Assembly (NCBI GenBank): GCA_964495505.1
Contig: CAZBVM010000011.1
Location: 1 to 19,308 of the forward strand
From: JACPHB01 sp964495505
GTDB taxonomy: Bacteria; Patescibacteriota; Minisyncoccia; UBA10092
Length of the DNA stretch: 19,308 nucleotides
Reading direction: 5' to 3'
The notes under the pieces were generated by a model. That model was not told the DNA's origin, searched no databases, and saw only the letters and a list, made by a program, of their open reading frames with translations. Below are positions 4,842 to 12,339 of this stretch, one piece after another; position 1 is the first letter of the stretch; each line of letters begins with the position of its first letter. The position numbers and the translations under genes are program-made.

Positions 4842-6520
4842 CTCACTTCTTCCACTCCCTTGGTTTTTTTAATAGCAAGCATAAGCTCCTCAAGTTTGTG
4901 TTTGTTTTTTGATTCAATTGAAAAATTTAAGTAGTGATATGGATCTTTTCCTCCCTCGCTTTTTACTGAAAGAATATTTATTTTTTTAAAAGAGATCACA
5001 TTAGTCACATCTTTCAAAATGCCGATGCGGTCGCGCACTACCACTCGCAGGTTAGTTGCAGGAAGCGTTTTGGGGCGCCCCCTGATTAAATTTTTGTTTT
5101 TTAATTTTACGGCGCTTCTAATTCTCTCTTTGGCTAGATTTGTTTTAACAAAACCGAGCCAGTCCTCCGACGGCTTTTTATTTTTTTGAATTAAAATTTC
5201 CACCGCGTCTCCCGACTGAAGCTCGGTGCTTAGAGGCACTATTTTTCCGTTTATTTTAGCGCCGGCGCACTGATGTCCGATGTCGCTGTGAATCGCGTAA
5301 GCGAAATCAACTGGCGTGGCGCCCTCCGGCAAGTCCAGGGCGTCGCCTTTGGGAGTTAAAACAAAAATCCGGTCTTTTAAAAAATCAATTCTTAAGGAAT
5401 TAAAAAATTCATCGCTACCTCTCACTGCCCTTTGCCATTCGCGCAATTGTTCAACCCAGGCCAGTTCTTTTCTAGAAACATCAAGATCGCGGCCAAAATA
5501 ATTATGTTCCTTATAGGCCCAGTGGGCGGTAATGCCGTTTTCGGCCCTCTCGTGCATTTCTGGAGTCCTAATCTGAATTTCGGTTATTTTTCCCTTCGGC
5601 CCGAATACCGAAGTATGCAAACTTTGGTAGCCGTTGGGCTTTGGCGTGGCGATATAATCTTTAATGAGTCCTGTGACTGGTCTCCAAACTTGATGAATGG
5701 CGCCTAAAGCCAAATAGCAATCTTCAACATTTTTCATAATAATTCTGGCAGCCACCAAATCGTGGATTTTATCAAAATCCATCTGATAACGAAGCAGTTT
5801 TTTGTATAAACTGTAAAGATGTTTGGCTCGGGCGTGAATTTCCACGGGGATAATGCTCTCGCCCCTGAAAATTTCATAAATAATTGGTCCTAATTTGTTA
5901 ATATAATTTTTGCGCGTTTCGTATCTTTCGGCCACTTCATTTTCAAGCCAGCCGTATTTTTCGGGATATAAATATTTAAAAGCCAAATCTTCCAGTTGGC
6001 CTTTTAGTTCACCCATTCCCAGCCGATAAGCGATTGGGGCGTAGATTTCCAAGGTCTCTAAAGCGATTGCTTTTTGTTTTTCTTCCGCCAAATAGTTCAG
6101 GGTCTGCATGTTGTCATAGCGGTCGGCCAGTTTTATTAAAACCACCCTGATATCTTTAGCCATCGCCAAAAACATTTTTCTTAAATTTTCCGCTTTGCCC
6201 TCTGCGCCGCCGTACTTTATTTTGTCAAGCTTAGTGACGCCATCTACTAGGAACGCAATAGTTTGGCCAAACCTTTTTTCAATATCGCTTAAAGTATAGC
6301 TTGTATCCTCAACCACATCGTGGAGCAGGGCGGCGGCGACCGTTTCGATATCAAGATTCATCTTAGTGAGCGTTAGCGCGATGTTTAAAGGATGCTGAAT
6401 GTAGGGCTCGCCCGATTCCCGTTTTTGGCCCCTGTGAGCTTTTTCGGCAAGCTCAAAAGCCGTCTTAATCAGGTTTTTTTCCTGCGTTTTTTGAAAATAA
6501 GTTAATATTTTTTCCAGCAT
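4829..6520 (-). CDS. rel: RelA/SpoT-family (p)ppGpp synthetase/hydrolase, short form
   Basis: A 563-residue bifunctional Rel homologue, about 150-200 residues shorter than usual. The HD hydrolase domain shows H43, H67-D68 in LLHDVVEDT, and LADRYDNM (131-138), where the common family reading is LADRLHNM. The synthetase domain follows with DLVAARII, YIATPKPNGYQSLHT and EIQIRT. A TGS domain (LTPKGDALDLPEGATPVDFA) comes next and an ACT domain (LRVVVRDRIGILKDV) ends the protein. The helical and zinc-finger segment that normally separates TGS and ACT is reduced to a short linker. Both active sites look intact apart from the His-to-Asp change, so alarmone synthesis and breakdown are both plausible. 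The possible promoter lies very close to the start, giving a leader of only a few bases. No terminator separates it from the convergent RT gene. Confidence 0.93.
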   Translation of the reverse strand: MLEKILTYFQKTQEKNLIKTAFELAEKAHRGQKRESGEPYIQHPLNIALTLTKMNLDIETVAAALLHDVVEDTSYTLSDIEKRFGQTIAFLVDGVTKLDKIKYGGAEGKAENLRKMFLAMAKDIRVVLIKLADRYDNMQTLNYLAEEKQKAIALETLEIYAPIAYRLGMGELKGQLEDLAFKYLYPEKYGWLENEVAERYETRKNYINKLGPIIYEIFRGESIIPVEIHARAKHLYSLYKKLLRYQMDFDKIHDLVAARIIMKNVEDCYLALGAIHQVWRPVTGLIKDYIATPKPNGYQSLHTSVFGPKGKITEIQIRTPEMHERAENGITAHWAYKEHNYFGRDLDVSRKELAWVEQLREWQRAVRGSDEFFNSLRIDFLKDRIFVLTPKGDALDLPEGATPVDFAYAIHSDIGHQCAGAKINGKIVPLSTELQSGDAVEILIQKNKKPSEDWLGFVKTNLAKERIRSAVKLKNKNLIRGRPKTLPATNLRVVVRDRIGILKDVTNVISFKKINILSVKSEGGKDPYHYLNFSIESKNKHKLEELMLAIKKTKGVEEVSYKI

Positions 6521-6534
6521 TTGTTGATAAGGAA

Positions 6535-6564
6535 AGTGTAATCCAATCTCTCTTATTTTGACAA
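6535..6564 (-). promoter_or_regulatory. Possible rel promoter
   Basis: On the minus strand TTGTCA (6564-6559), an 18-base spacer and TACACT (6540-6535). The start would fall near 6528, about 7 bases before the ATG, which has no Shine-Dalgarno, so the mRNA would be almost leaderless. Confidence 0.4.
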
Positions 6565-6573
6565 GAAATTTTG

Positions 6574-6596
6574 AAAAACCCGCTTTATCGCGGGTT
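6574..6596 (-). terminator. Rho-independent terminator after the M16 peptidase gene
   Basis: On the minus strand AACCCGC, loop GATAAA, GCGGGTT, with the T run continuing to five T. It lies just past the stop of the 6608-7837 gene and before rel. Confidence 0.85.
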
Positions 6597-6607
6597 GTAT
6601 TTATAAT

Positions 6608-7837
6608 TTAGGATTTAGGTAGTAAAACTCCGGTGTAAAAATTTTCCGGTTTGAGATATTTATCAACAACTTCAGTAACTTCGTCAATCGTCACTTCTTC
6701 TAAACGCTTAATGCTTTCTTCGAAACTTATTGGCATATTCCTAATAGAGACTCTACGGGCGGCTCCAATTAAGATATTCATAGTATTGTCAGTTAAACTA
6801 TAGCTTCCTTTTATTAGTTTTTTAGCTCTTTTAAGAAGCTTTTCATTTCTTTTTTCTCTAATAGTGATTTTAAAGGCAAGACCCAAGGCCTTTTCGTAAT
6901 TTGACGGCAATGTTGTCATTCCAATTCCAAAAAAAGCGGCGTCGCTTCTTTCTTGTACCATGGACCATACGGAATAGCAAAAACCGTGTTTTTCTCTTAT
7001 TTCAAGAAAAAATGGAAAAGACATTCCACCGTCAATCATTTTTTGGAATAGATAAAGCGCATAAGCTTCTTTCTCGGTTACCGCTGGGAAAACTGATTCT
7101 GAAGTAATATGCGCTTGTTCAGTTTCTTTATATAATACCGGCTTGTCAGTTGGTTTATTCGGTAAAACGCAAGGCCGGCGCTCATGTTTTTTTGTTTTTT
7201 CTACTTTCGGAAAGTGAATATTTATGAGATCGGTAAGTTTTAGAGGATCAGCGCTGCCAACGGCAAGATAAGTAAAGTTTTCCGGGTGGTAATATTTTCT
7301 GGCAAAACGGAAAAAATCTTCTTGTTTAAAATTTTCAATCGCTTCTTTTAAACCGATGGTTATTTGCGAAAGAGGGTGACCGGCCATTCTTTTTTTAGTC
7401 AAACTTTCTCCTAAGTAAGAATCTGGGGAATCATTTCGATCGGCCATTTCCTGTAAAACAATTTTCATCTGAGTAGGGATAATATCTTTTTGAAATCTTG
7501 GATAGAACAGCGATTCTCCTAAAACTTTAACCGATCTTGCGATTTCACCCGTGTCAATTTTATGGAAGTAAAGCGTTTCTTCGTCGTCGGTAAAAGCGTT
7601 GCTTATCCCGCCAACGCTTTCTATATAAGTAGACATAGCTTTTTGTGTCTTTAAAGAAGCAGTGCTTCCTTGAAAAAACATATGTTCAAGCGCGTGAGCA
7701 AGACCGGCTTCTTTTGGCCACTCTTCATCTCGAGAACCGACATTGGTTAATACTCCAATAGAGGTATTTTTAGTATGCGGCAAAGACAAAAACCACAGCG
7801 GCGCGCCGCTTTCAGTGTTAAACTTTTGCCAATCCAT
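6608..7837 (-). CDS. M16 family zinc peptidase
   Basis: A 409-residue M16 (pitrilysin/processing-peptidase type) protein with the two homologous halves of the family. The inverted zinc motif HxxEH is H48-A-L-E51-H52, and the third ligand is likely E130 in VLQEMADRND. The GISNAFTDDEETLYF segment and the C-terminal half (GGMSFPFFLEIREKHGFCYSV) match family landmarks. No signal peptide or membrane segment is seen, so it is probably cytoplasmic and degrades peptides. A good Shine-Dalgarno (GGCGGAGG) precedes the ATG. It lies downstream of topA with its own likely promoter and ends at a clear terminator. Confidence 0.9.
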   Translation of the reverse strand: MDWQKFNTESGAPLWFLSLPHTKNTSIGVLTNVGSRDEEWPKEAGLAHALEHMFFQGSTASLKTQKAMSTYIESVGGISNAFTDDEETLYFHKIDTGEIARSVKVLGESLFYPRFQKDIIPTQMKIVLQEMADRNDSPDSYLGESLTKKRMAGHPLSQITIGLKEAIENFKQEDFFRFARKYYHPENFTYLAVGSADPLKLTDLINIHFPKVEKTKKHERRPCVLPNKPTDKPVLYKETEQAHITSESVFPAVTEKEAYALYLFQKMIDGGMSFPFFLEIREKHGFCYSVWSMVQERSDAAFFGIGMTTLPSNYEKALGLAFKITIREKRNEKLLKRAKKLIKGSYSLTDNTMNILIGAARRVSIRNMPISFEESIKRLEEVTIDEVTEVVDKYLKPENFYTGVLLPKS

Positions 7838-7883
7838 TTTTTGCCTCCGCCGATTGCTTTTATTTTAACGAACCATTAATAAA

Positions 7884-7912
7884 AAGATAGTATTAAACAA
7901 AATCCCAGTCAA
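7884..7912 (-). promoter_or_regulatory. Likely promoter of the M16 peptidase gene
   Basis: On the minus strand TTGACT (7912-7907), 17 bases, TATCTT (7889-7884). The -35 box sits at the edge of the loop of the inverted repeat 7898-7951. Confidence 0.5.
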
Positions 7913-7951
7913 GTTACTTCTTACTTAATCTTTATCTTTCTTGGGATTTTG
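7898..7951 (-). terminator. Inverted repeat at the topA end, weak terminator candidate
   Basis: CAAAATCCCA (7898-7907) is the exact reverse complement of 7942-7951, with a 34-base loop. On the minus strand the second arm ends in GGGATTTTG. It overlaps the last topA codons. The long loop makes termination uncertain. Confidence 0.3.
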
Positions 7952-9943
7952 CCAGGTGGCCCAGTCGCATTTTGGCCAATTGGAACAACCCCAAAAGGTT
8001 CGGCCTTTTTTGGTGCGGCGCCTGACAATATGCCCAGTTTCACATTTCGAGCATTGGCCAAGATCTTCCGACGCTTCTTTCTCTTTCGACTCAAGAGGAG
8101 CGGTATATTTGCAATTTGGAAAACCGCTGCAGGCGTAAAATTTTCCGTATCGACCCATTCTTACTACTAGATCTTTCCCGCATCGCGGACACTTTAATTC
8201 AGTTTTTTCCATAGTGATTTCTTTTTTATTTAATTCTTCGGATTTTTTGTCTAAATTTTCTTTGAACGGTTCCCAAAATTCTTTTATCACCGGTTGCCAT
8301 TTTTTCTTACCGCTCGCAATATTGTCTAAATCTTCTTCCATTCGGGCCGTAAATTCCAAGTCAACAATTTTAGGAAAATGCTCCACTAAAATATCATTTA
8401 CCAAAGTGCCGATATCAGTCGGCCTGAGGCGTTTTTGATCGTCTTTTAAAACGTAGCGTCGCGCTTGAATGGTTGCCATCGTCGGCGCGTAAGTGGATGG
8501 CCGCCCGATGCCATGCTCTTCGAGCGATTTGATTAAACTGGCTTCATTATATCGCGCCAGCGGCTCAGTGAAATGCCGCTCCGGTTTTAATTCTTTTAAT
8601 TTTAGATTTTCTTTTTCTTGAAGCGCTGGCAGTTCGATTTCGGCAGTTTTCATAGGATAAACCCTAAGAAATCCATCAAATCTTAGAGTATTGCCGTTCG
8701 CTCTAAAAGTGTATTTTGACGCAATAATGTCAACACTGCTCATGTCAAAAATAGCATTCGGCATTTGAGTTGCCATAAATCTTTTCCATATCAAATCATA
8801 AAGTTTGAATTGCTGGGGCGCGAGTTTTGCCATAAACTGCTCCGGTTCGGCATCTGGCGAAGTCGGACGAATGGCTTCATGAGCTTCCTGGGCCAGTTTT
8901 GATTTTGTTTTATAAATCCGAGGAGCCCCCACCAGATACTTATCTCCAAATAAGCTTTTTATTTTTTTAAATGCCGCATCAACCGATTCTTTTGATAAAT
9001 TTACCGAATCGGTTCTCATATAAGTGATGAGCCCGGTTTCATACAATTGCTGGGCGATTACCATTGTCTGTTTCGCACCGAAACCGAATTTTGAAAAAGC
9101 TGTCTGCTGAAGAGTTGAAGTGGTAAATGGCGCCAAGGGCTGCCGGCGCATTTCTTTTTTAGTTATTTTTTCAACTAAATAATCAGCGCCGTCTAAATCG
9201 GAAACAATTTTTTTCGCCTCATCCGTGGTTTTGATTCCAAACTTTTCTAATCTCTTTTCCCCGATTTTTATAAGATTGGCCAGAAAATCAGAACTTGGAA
9301 CTTGGAACTTGGAACTTGGAACTTCCATTTTTTGCAGTATCGCAAAAATGGTGTGGTATTCTTCCGGTTTAAAATTTTCAATCTCCCGTTCGCGTTCCAC
9401 TACCAACCGAACCGCTACGGATTGGACACGGCCGGCCGAAAGGCCGCGGGCAACTTTTTTCCACAAAAAAGGAGACAATTTATAACCGACTAGCCGGTCT
9501 AAAACTCTACGCGCTTGCTGGGCGTCTACCCGCTGCATATCAATTTCCCGAGGATTTTTTAAAGCTGCTTCAATCGCCGTTCTGGTGATTTCATGAAAAA
9601 CAATTCTCTCATAATTTTTGATTTTTGATTTTTGATTTTTGATTTCGTTCAAGCCCAAGGCTTGAACGAGGTGCCACGAAATTGCCTCGCCCTCCCGATC
9701 TTGATCGGTCGCTAATATGACTTTTTCCGATTTTTTAGCGTTGGCTTTTAATTCAGCGACTCTTTTTTTGGCTTTGGGCAAGATAACGTATTCCGGCTCA
9801 AAGTCTTTTTCTAAATCAATTCCTACTTTTTTTTCCGGCAAATCGCGCACATGGCCGTATGATGATTCAACTTTAAAACCGCTCCCGAGGAATTGGGAGA
9901 TAGTTTTGGCTTTGGTCGGTGATTCTACAATAACTAATTTCAT
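7925..9943 (-). CDS. topA: DNA topoisomerase I
   Basis: A type IA topoisomerase of 672 residues that relaxes negative supercoils. The TOPRIM domain starts at MKLVIVESPTKAKTI (E7) and has the acidic triad D80-D82-E84 in TDQDREGE. The active-site tyrosine is Y308 in GLITYMRTDS. Two zinc ribbons end the protein, with CPRCGKDLVVRMGRYGKFYA and CSKCETGHIV...CSNWPKC. Two in-frame heptanucleotide repeats encode family-atypical segments: NEIKNQKSKIKN (about 99-110) and VPSSKFQVPSSDF (about 208-220). A hairpin (9646-9668) adjoins the first. The gene follows dprA on the same strand, with palindromic element copy 2 between them. Confidence 0.96.
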   Translation of the reverse strand: MKLVIVESPTKAKTISQFLGSGFKVESSYGHVRDLPEKKVGIDLEKDFEPEYVILPKAKKRVAELKANAKKSEKVILATDQDREGEAISWHLVQALGLNEIKNQKSKIKNYERIVFHEITRTAIEAALKNPREIDMQRVDAQQARRVLDRLVGYKLSPFLWKKVARGLSAGRVQSVAVRLVVEREREIENFKPEEYHTIFAILQKMEVPSSKFQVPSSDFLANLIKIGEKRLEKFGIKTTDEAKKIVSDLDGADYLVEKITKKEMRRQPLAPFTTSTLQQTAFSKFGFGAKQTMVIAQQLYETGLITYMRTDSVNLSKESVDAAFKKIKSLFGDKYLVGAPRIYKTKSKLAQEAHEAIRPTSPDAEPEQFMAKLAPQQFKLYDLIWKRFMATQMPNAIFDMSSVDIIASKYTFRANGNTLRFDGFLRVYPMKTAEIELPALQEKENLKLKELKPERHFTEPLARYNEASLIKSLEEHGIGRPSTYAPTMATIQARRYVLKDDQKRLRPTDIGTLVNDILVEHFPKIVDLEFTARMEEDLDNIASGKKKWQPVIKEFWEPFKENLDKKSEELNKKEITMEKTELKCPRCGKDLVVRMGRYGKFYACSGFPNCKYTAPLESKEKEASEDLGQCSKCETGHIVRRRTKKGRTFWGCSNWPKCDWATWQNPKKDKD
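9291..9324. repeat. Heptanucleotide tandem repeat in topA (GAACTTG)
   Basis: GAACTTG repeats 4.9 times. Because 7 is not a multiple of 3, losing or gaining one unit would shift the topA frame. It encodes the VPSSKFQVPSS segment. Confidence 0.9.
9614..9645. repeat. Heptanucleotide tandem repeat in topA (ATTTTTG)
   Basis: ATTTTTG repeats four times plus a partial unit, encoding the IKNQKSKIKN segment on the minus strand. It abuts the hairpin at 9646. Confidence 0.9.
9646..9668. repeat. Perfect hairpin in topA
   Basis: CGTTCAAGCC, loop CAA, GGCTTGAACG: a 10-bp perfect stem directly beside the ATTTTTG repeat, encoding the VQALGLNE stretch. Confidence 0.85.
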
Positions 9944-9952
9944 ATAAATTCA

Positions 9953-10046
9953 GATGAAAATAAAATTTTAAAATTGCTTAGCCCCACTCCTCACTTTGCT
10001 CGGAGCGGCTCGCCCCCACCTACAATTTTAAAATTTTATTTTCATC
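9953..10046 (-). repeat. Palindromic element, copy 2 (dprA/topA)
   Basis: Perfect 24-base arms (9953-9976 and 10023-10046) flank a 46-base core. Read on the minus strand the core starts TAGGTGGGGGCGAGCCGC and ends TGGGGCTAAG, as in copy 1, but its central hairpin differs. Outer arm bases (GATGAAAAT) are locus-specific. The element follows dprA and precedes topA, so its orientation relative to transcription is the same as in the other copies. Confidence 0.9.
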
Positions 10047-10055
10047 CTCATTTCT

Positions 10056-10958
10056 TTATATTTTAGCGAATTTTCCGCCGATGTTTTTTATTATACCCTG
10101 AATTTCTAAAACAGAAATAATCGGCAACACCGAAGCAGCGGACATTTTAGCAATTTCGCAAATTTTATCAATATGAACCGGCTCTTTTTCAATAATGCTA
10201 AAAATTAATTTTTCTTCCGGATTCATATTTTTCTCCCTACGGGAGATGTCCCGCAGGGACACTTTTTTTAGATCGGCGAGGTTTAGTTCTTCTAAAATAT
10301 CGTCAACAGAAGTAACCATTTTAGCACCGCTTTTTATCAAGTTGTTTGTACCTGTAGAATTTTTGGAAAATATTGAACCGGGAATGGCAAAAACCTCTCG
10401 ATTTTGTTCTAGCGCCAGTCCCGCCGTTATCAAAGCGCCGGATTTTTCCGGCGCTTCAACGACCAAAACGCCCCGGGAAAGCCCGGAAACAATCCGGTTG
10501 CGTTCCGGAAAATACCAAATCTCAGATTTAAGGTTTGGCTCATACTCGCTTGTAACGGCGCCACCGGAATCAACTATTTTTTTAACTAGTGTTAGATTTT
10601 CTTTTGGAAATATTGATGCGTCATTAATACCAGAACCCAAAACCGCGATTGTTTTCCCGCTTCCGGCAAGCGCGCCCAAGTGGGCTTGGGTGTCTATGCC
10701 TAAAGCTAAGCCGCTAACAATGTTAAAACCCAGTTCCGCGAGTTCTTTGGCAATTTTAAACGTTAAAGTTTTCCCGTATTCGGAAGCGGCTCTGGTGCCG
10801 ACGATGGCAAAATTCAAATCGTGATTTTTTGGCAACTCTCCCCGCACGTAGAGTTGTTTCGGAGCGTTCGCAATTTCTTTAAGAATTTTCGGATACTCCC
10901 GCGAAGATTTTTTTATGATTTTGATTTCATCTTTTGGCATTATCTCGCCAATATACAT
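10056..10958 (-). CDS. dprA: DNA-processing protein DprA (Smf)
   Basis: A 300-residue DprA that binds incoming single-stranded DNA and loads RecA during natural transformation. The Rossmann-like core shows AIVGTRAASEYG, SGLALGIDTQAH, TIAVLGSGIN, FPERNRIVSGLSRGVLVVEA and SGALITA. A winged helix ends the protein (about 235-300). The short linker KVSLRDISRREK is encoded by a double palindromic repeat (10232-10261). ATG at 10958 fits the promoter and its leader of about 28 bases; ATG at 10940 (MPKDEIK) is an alternative start. It shares an overlapping divergent promoter with the ExbB-like gene. Confidence 0.94.
   Translation of the reverse strand: MYIGEIMPKDEIKIIKKSSREYPKILKEIANAPKQLYVRGELPKNHDLNFAIVGTRAASEYGKTLTFKIAKELAELGFNIVSGLALGIDTQAHLGALAGSGKTIAVLGSGINDASIFPKENLTLVKKIVDSGGAVTSEYEPNLKSEIWYFPERNRIVSGLSRGVLVVEAPEKSGALITAGLALEQNREVFAIPGSIFSKNSTGTNNLIKSGAKMVTSVDDILEELNLADLKKVSLRDISRREKNMNPEEKLIFSIIEKEPVHIDKICEIAKMSAASVLPIISVLEIQGIIKNIGGKFAKI
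10232..10261. repeat. Double mini-palindrome inserted in dprA
   Basis: Two adjacent perfect hairpins, TCTCCC-TAC-GGGAGA (10232-10246) and TGTCCC-GCA-GGGACA (10247-10261). They encode the linker between the DprA core and its winged helix, a place that tolerates added residues. Confidence 0.85.
10433..10456. repeat. Perfect hairpin in conserved dprA coding sequence
   Basis: AAGCGCCGGA, loop TTTT, TCCGGCGCTT: a 10-bp stem in the codons for the conserved EAPEKSGAL segment, with no extra residues compared with the family. Confidence 0.85.
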
Positions 10959-10971
10959 AATTTATAATATT

Positions 10972-11000
10972 TTGACAAATTCAGACAACTCGGTTATAGT
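10972..11000 (+). promoter_or_regulatory. Promoter of the ExbB-like operon
   Basis: TTGACA (10972-10977), 17 bases, TATAGT (10995-11000). The start is expected near 11007. A GGAAAGGGA Shine-Dalgarno (11038-11046) lies before the GTG at 11052. Confidence 0.85.
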
Positions 11001-11021
11001 GGCGGCAATGTATCTTGACAA
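10993..11021 (-). promoter_or_regulatory. Promoter of dprA, overlapping the divergent one
   Basis: On the minus strand TTGTCA (11021-11016), 17 bases, TATAAC (10998-10993). Its -10 box shares four base pairs with the -10 of the ExbB-like operon promoter. Confidence 0.65.
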
Positions 11022-11051
11022 CTTAATAACTAGTAATGGAAAGGGATATCC

Positions 11052-11750
11052 GTGGGTACTTCGGCAAAGTATAACAATACAAATTTTGTGACGTTTTTGA
11101 AAGCGCTCGCGGTTAACGCCGGTTGCGTAGCGGTGGTTTATTGGGCATACCGTGAGGGTTGGGTTAATGCTGTTTTGGAATCTGACACAATTTTTATTTC
11201 CCGAATCATTTTCGGTTTGGGGCTTTTAGGTTTAACAATGGCGGTGTGGCGGATTCTTAAGGTTTCAAGAGAGCTGGACATTGCTGATAAATATTACGCG
11301 CTCGCGCGGGAAAAAAGCGCGGAGGAAGCAATTTCTTGGCTTAGGTCCACCCAGTCGCTGGTGGCGGAATTTGCGCAGCGTTTTGCCAGAGCTGGCTCCG
11401 ACAATAAGTCTATTTTAGTAGCTCAGCTTGAGAAAAAAATGATTAGAAAGTTTTCTTATCTTACCACTCTTGGAGATTGGCTAGTAAGACTTGGCTTGTT
11501 GGGAACCGTGGTTGGTTTTCGTATGGGCTTAAGCGGTGCTGACTTCGAAGCGCTTCGCAATTTTGAGCTATTTGGCCCGGTTTTCAACGCGCTTAAAGGG
11601 AAGTTTTTCATCGCGCTTGATACTACTATTGTCGGCATTTGCATGTCTATTTGGCTTGATATTAACTTAAAGTGGATTTTGCGTCCGGCAATGGGAAAAG
11701 TCATTGAAGAGGCGGTTAATACTGGGGTTTCATATGAACAACTGGGATGA
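11052..11750 (+). CDS. MotA/TolQ/ExbB-family proton channel protein
   Basis: A 232-residue membrane protein with four predicted membrane segments (about 16-33, 47-68, 140-160, 184-208). The last two carry the family signature: RLGLLGTVVGFRMGL, then FIALDTTIVGICMSIWL. ExbB/TolQ/MotA proteins form pentameric proton channels in the cytoplasmic membrane that power a partner protein. It starts at GTG with a good Shine-Dalgarno. The next gene overlaps it by 17 bases and encodes a single-pass protein in the place of ExbD/TolR, which supports the call. Which machine is energised is unknown; no TonB or flagellar gene is in the window. Confidence 0.75.
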   Translation: MGTSAKYNNTNFVTFLKALAVNAGCVAVVYWAYREGWVNAVLESDTIFISRIIFGLGLLGLTMAVWRILKVSRELDIADKYYALAREKSAEEAISWLRSTQSLVAEFAQRFARAGSDNKSILVAQLEKKMIRKFSYLTTLGDWLVRLGLLGTVVGFRMGLSGADFEALRNFELFGPVFNALKGKFFIALDTTIVGICMSIWLDINLKWILRPAMGKVIEEAVNTGVSYEQLG

Positions 11751-12339
11751 TGATAGCCAAAATACTACTGGGACTGCGATGTCTGACGTGCTTTTTAGTC
11801 CCGGTATGATGTTTTTAATACTATTTTTAATGGTTATAGTATTTATTAATCCTCCCAAAAAGCAAGTCGAAGCCGAGGCGGCGGTTAAAATGCCGGGTAA
11901 CATTATGGTCTGGATTAGATGGCCGGATTACGTTGATGTTGATGTTGACCTTTGGGCGCAAGCGCCCGGCGACAGGCCGGTTGGGTATTCTAACCGAGCC
12001 GGAAACACTTTTAATCTCTTAAGGGATGATTTGGGTAGTACTCGTGATACAACCAAGCTGAATTATGAAGTTATATTTGGCCGGGATATGCCTAATGGAA
12101 AGTACACTATAAATGTGCATCTTTTTAGAAACGGCTCGGAACTTACCGAAGTTTCCGTTGATGTCGATGTTTTTATAAGCTATGGAAGCCGCACGGAGAC
12201 AATAGCGAAGAAAAGAGTTATCTTAACGCAGGTTGGGCAAGAAATTACCGTTGTTAATTTTGTTTTAGAAGGCGGAAAACTTATTGGCAAGTCCGATGAT
12301 ACATATGCGCCGCTGCGCCCCGCTGTTGGAGTACCATAA
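11734..12339 (+). CDS. ExbD-position single-pass protein with DUF2135-like extracytoplasmic domain
   Basis: A 201-residue protein starting at ATG 11734; an upstream in-frame ATG at 11704 lies deep in the previous gene. A short cytoplasmic N-terminus with D18 leads into one membrane segment (about 24-39), then an extracytoplasmic domain. Its VWIRWPDYVDVDVDLWAQAPGD and GYSNR pattern resembles DUF2135/YfaP-type beta domains with a DxDL motif. ExbD has an essential Asp at the start of its membrane helix; D18 is the only candidate here and lies slightly early. The domain differs from the small ExbD/TolR periplasmic fold, so this may be a new pairing of a channel motor with a beta-rich head. The stop overlaps the next start in TAATG. 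Confidence 0.6.
   Translation: MNNWDDDSQNTTGTAMSDVLFSPGMMFLILFLMVIVFINPPKKQVEAEAAVKMPGNIMVWIRWPDYVDVDVDLWAQAPGDRPVGYSNRAGNTFNLLRDDLGSTRDTTKLNYEVIFGRDMPNGKYTINVHLFRNGSELTEVSVDVDVFISYGSRTETIAKKRVILTQVGQEITVVNFVLEGGKLIGKSDDTYAPLRPAVGVP

Noticed and set aside
9291..9645. CRISPR-like repeats
   Set aside because: The repeats are 7-base tandem units without spacers, inside topA.
10195..10824. 209-residue plus-strand ORF opposite dprA
   Set aside because: It is fully antisense to a clear DprA, has no ribosome site or recognisable motif, and is a typical composition shadow.
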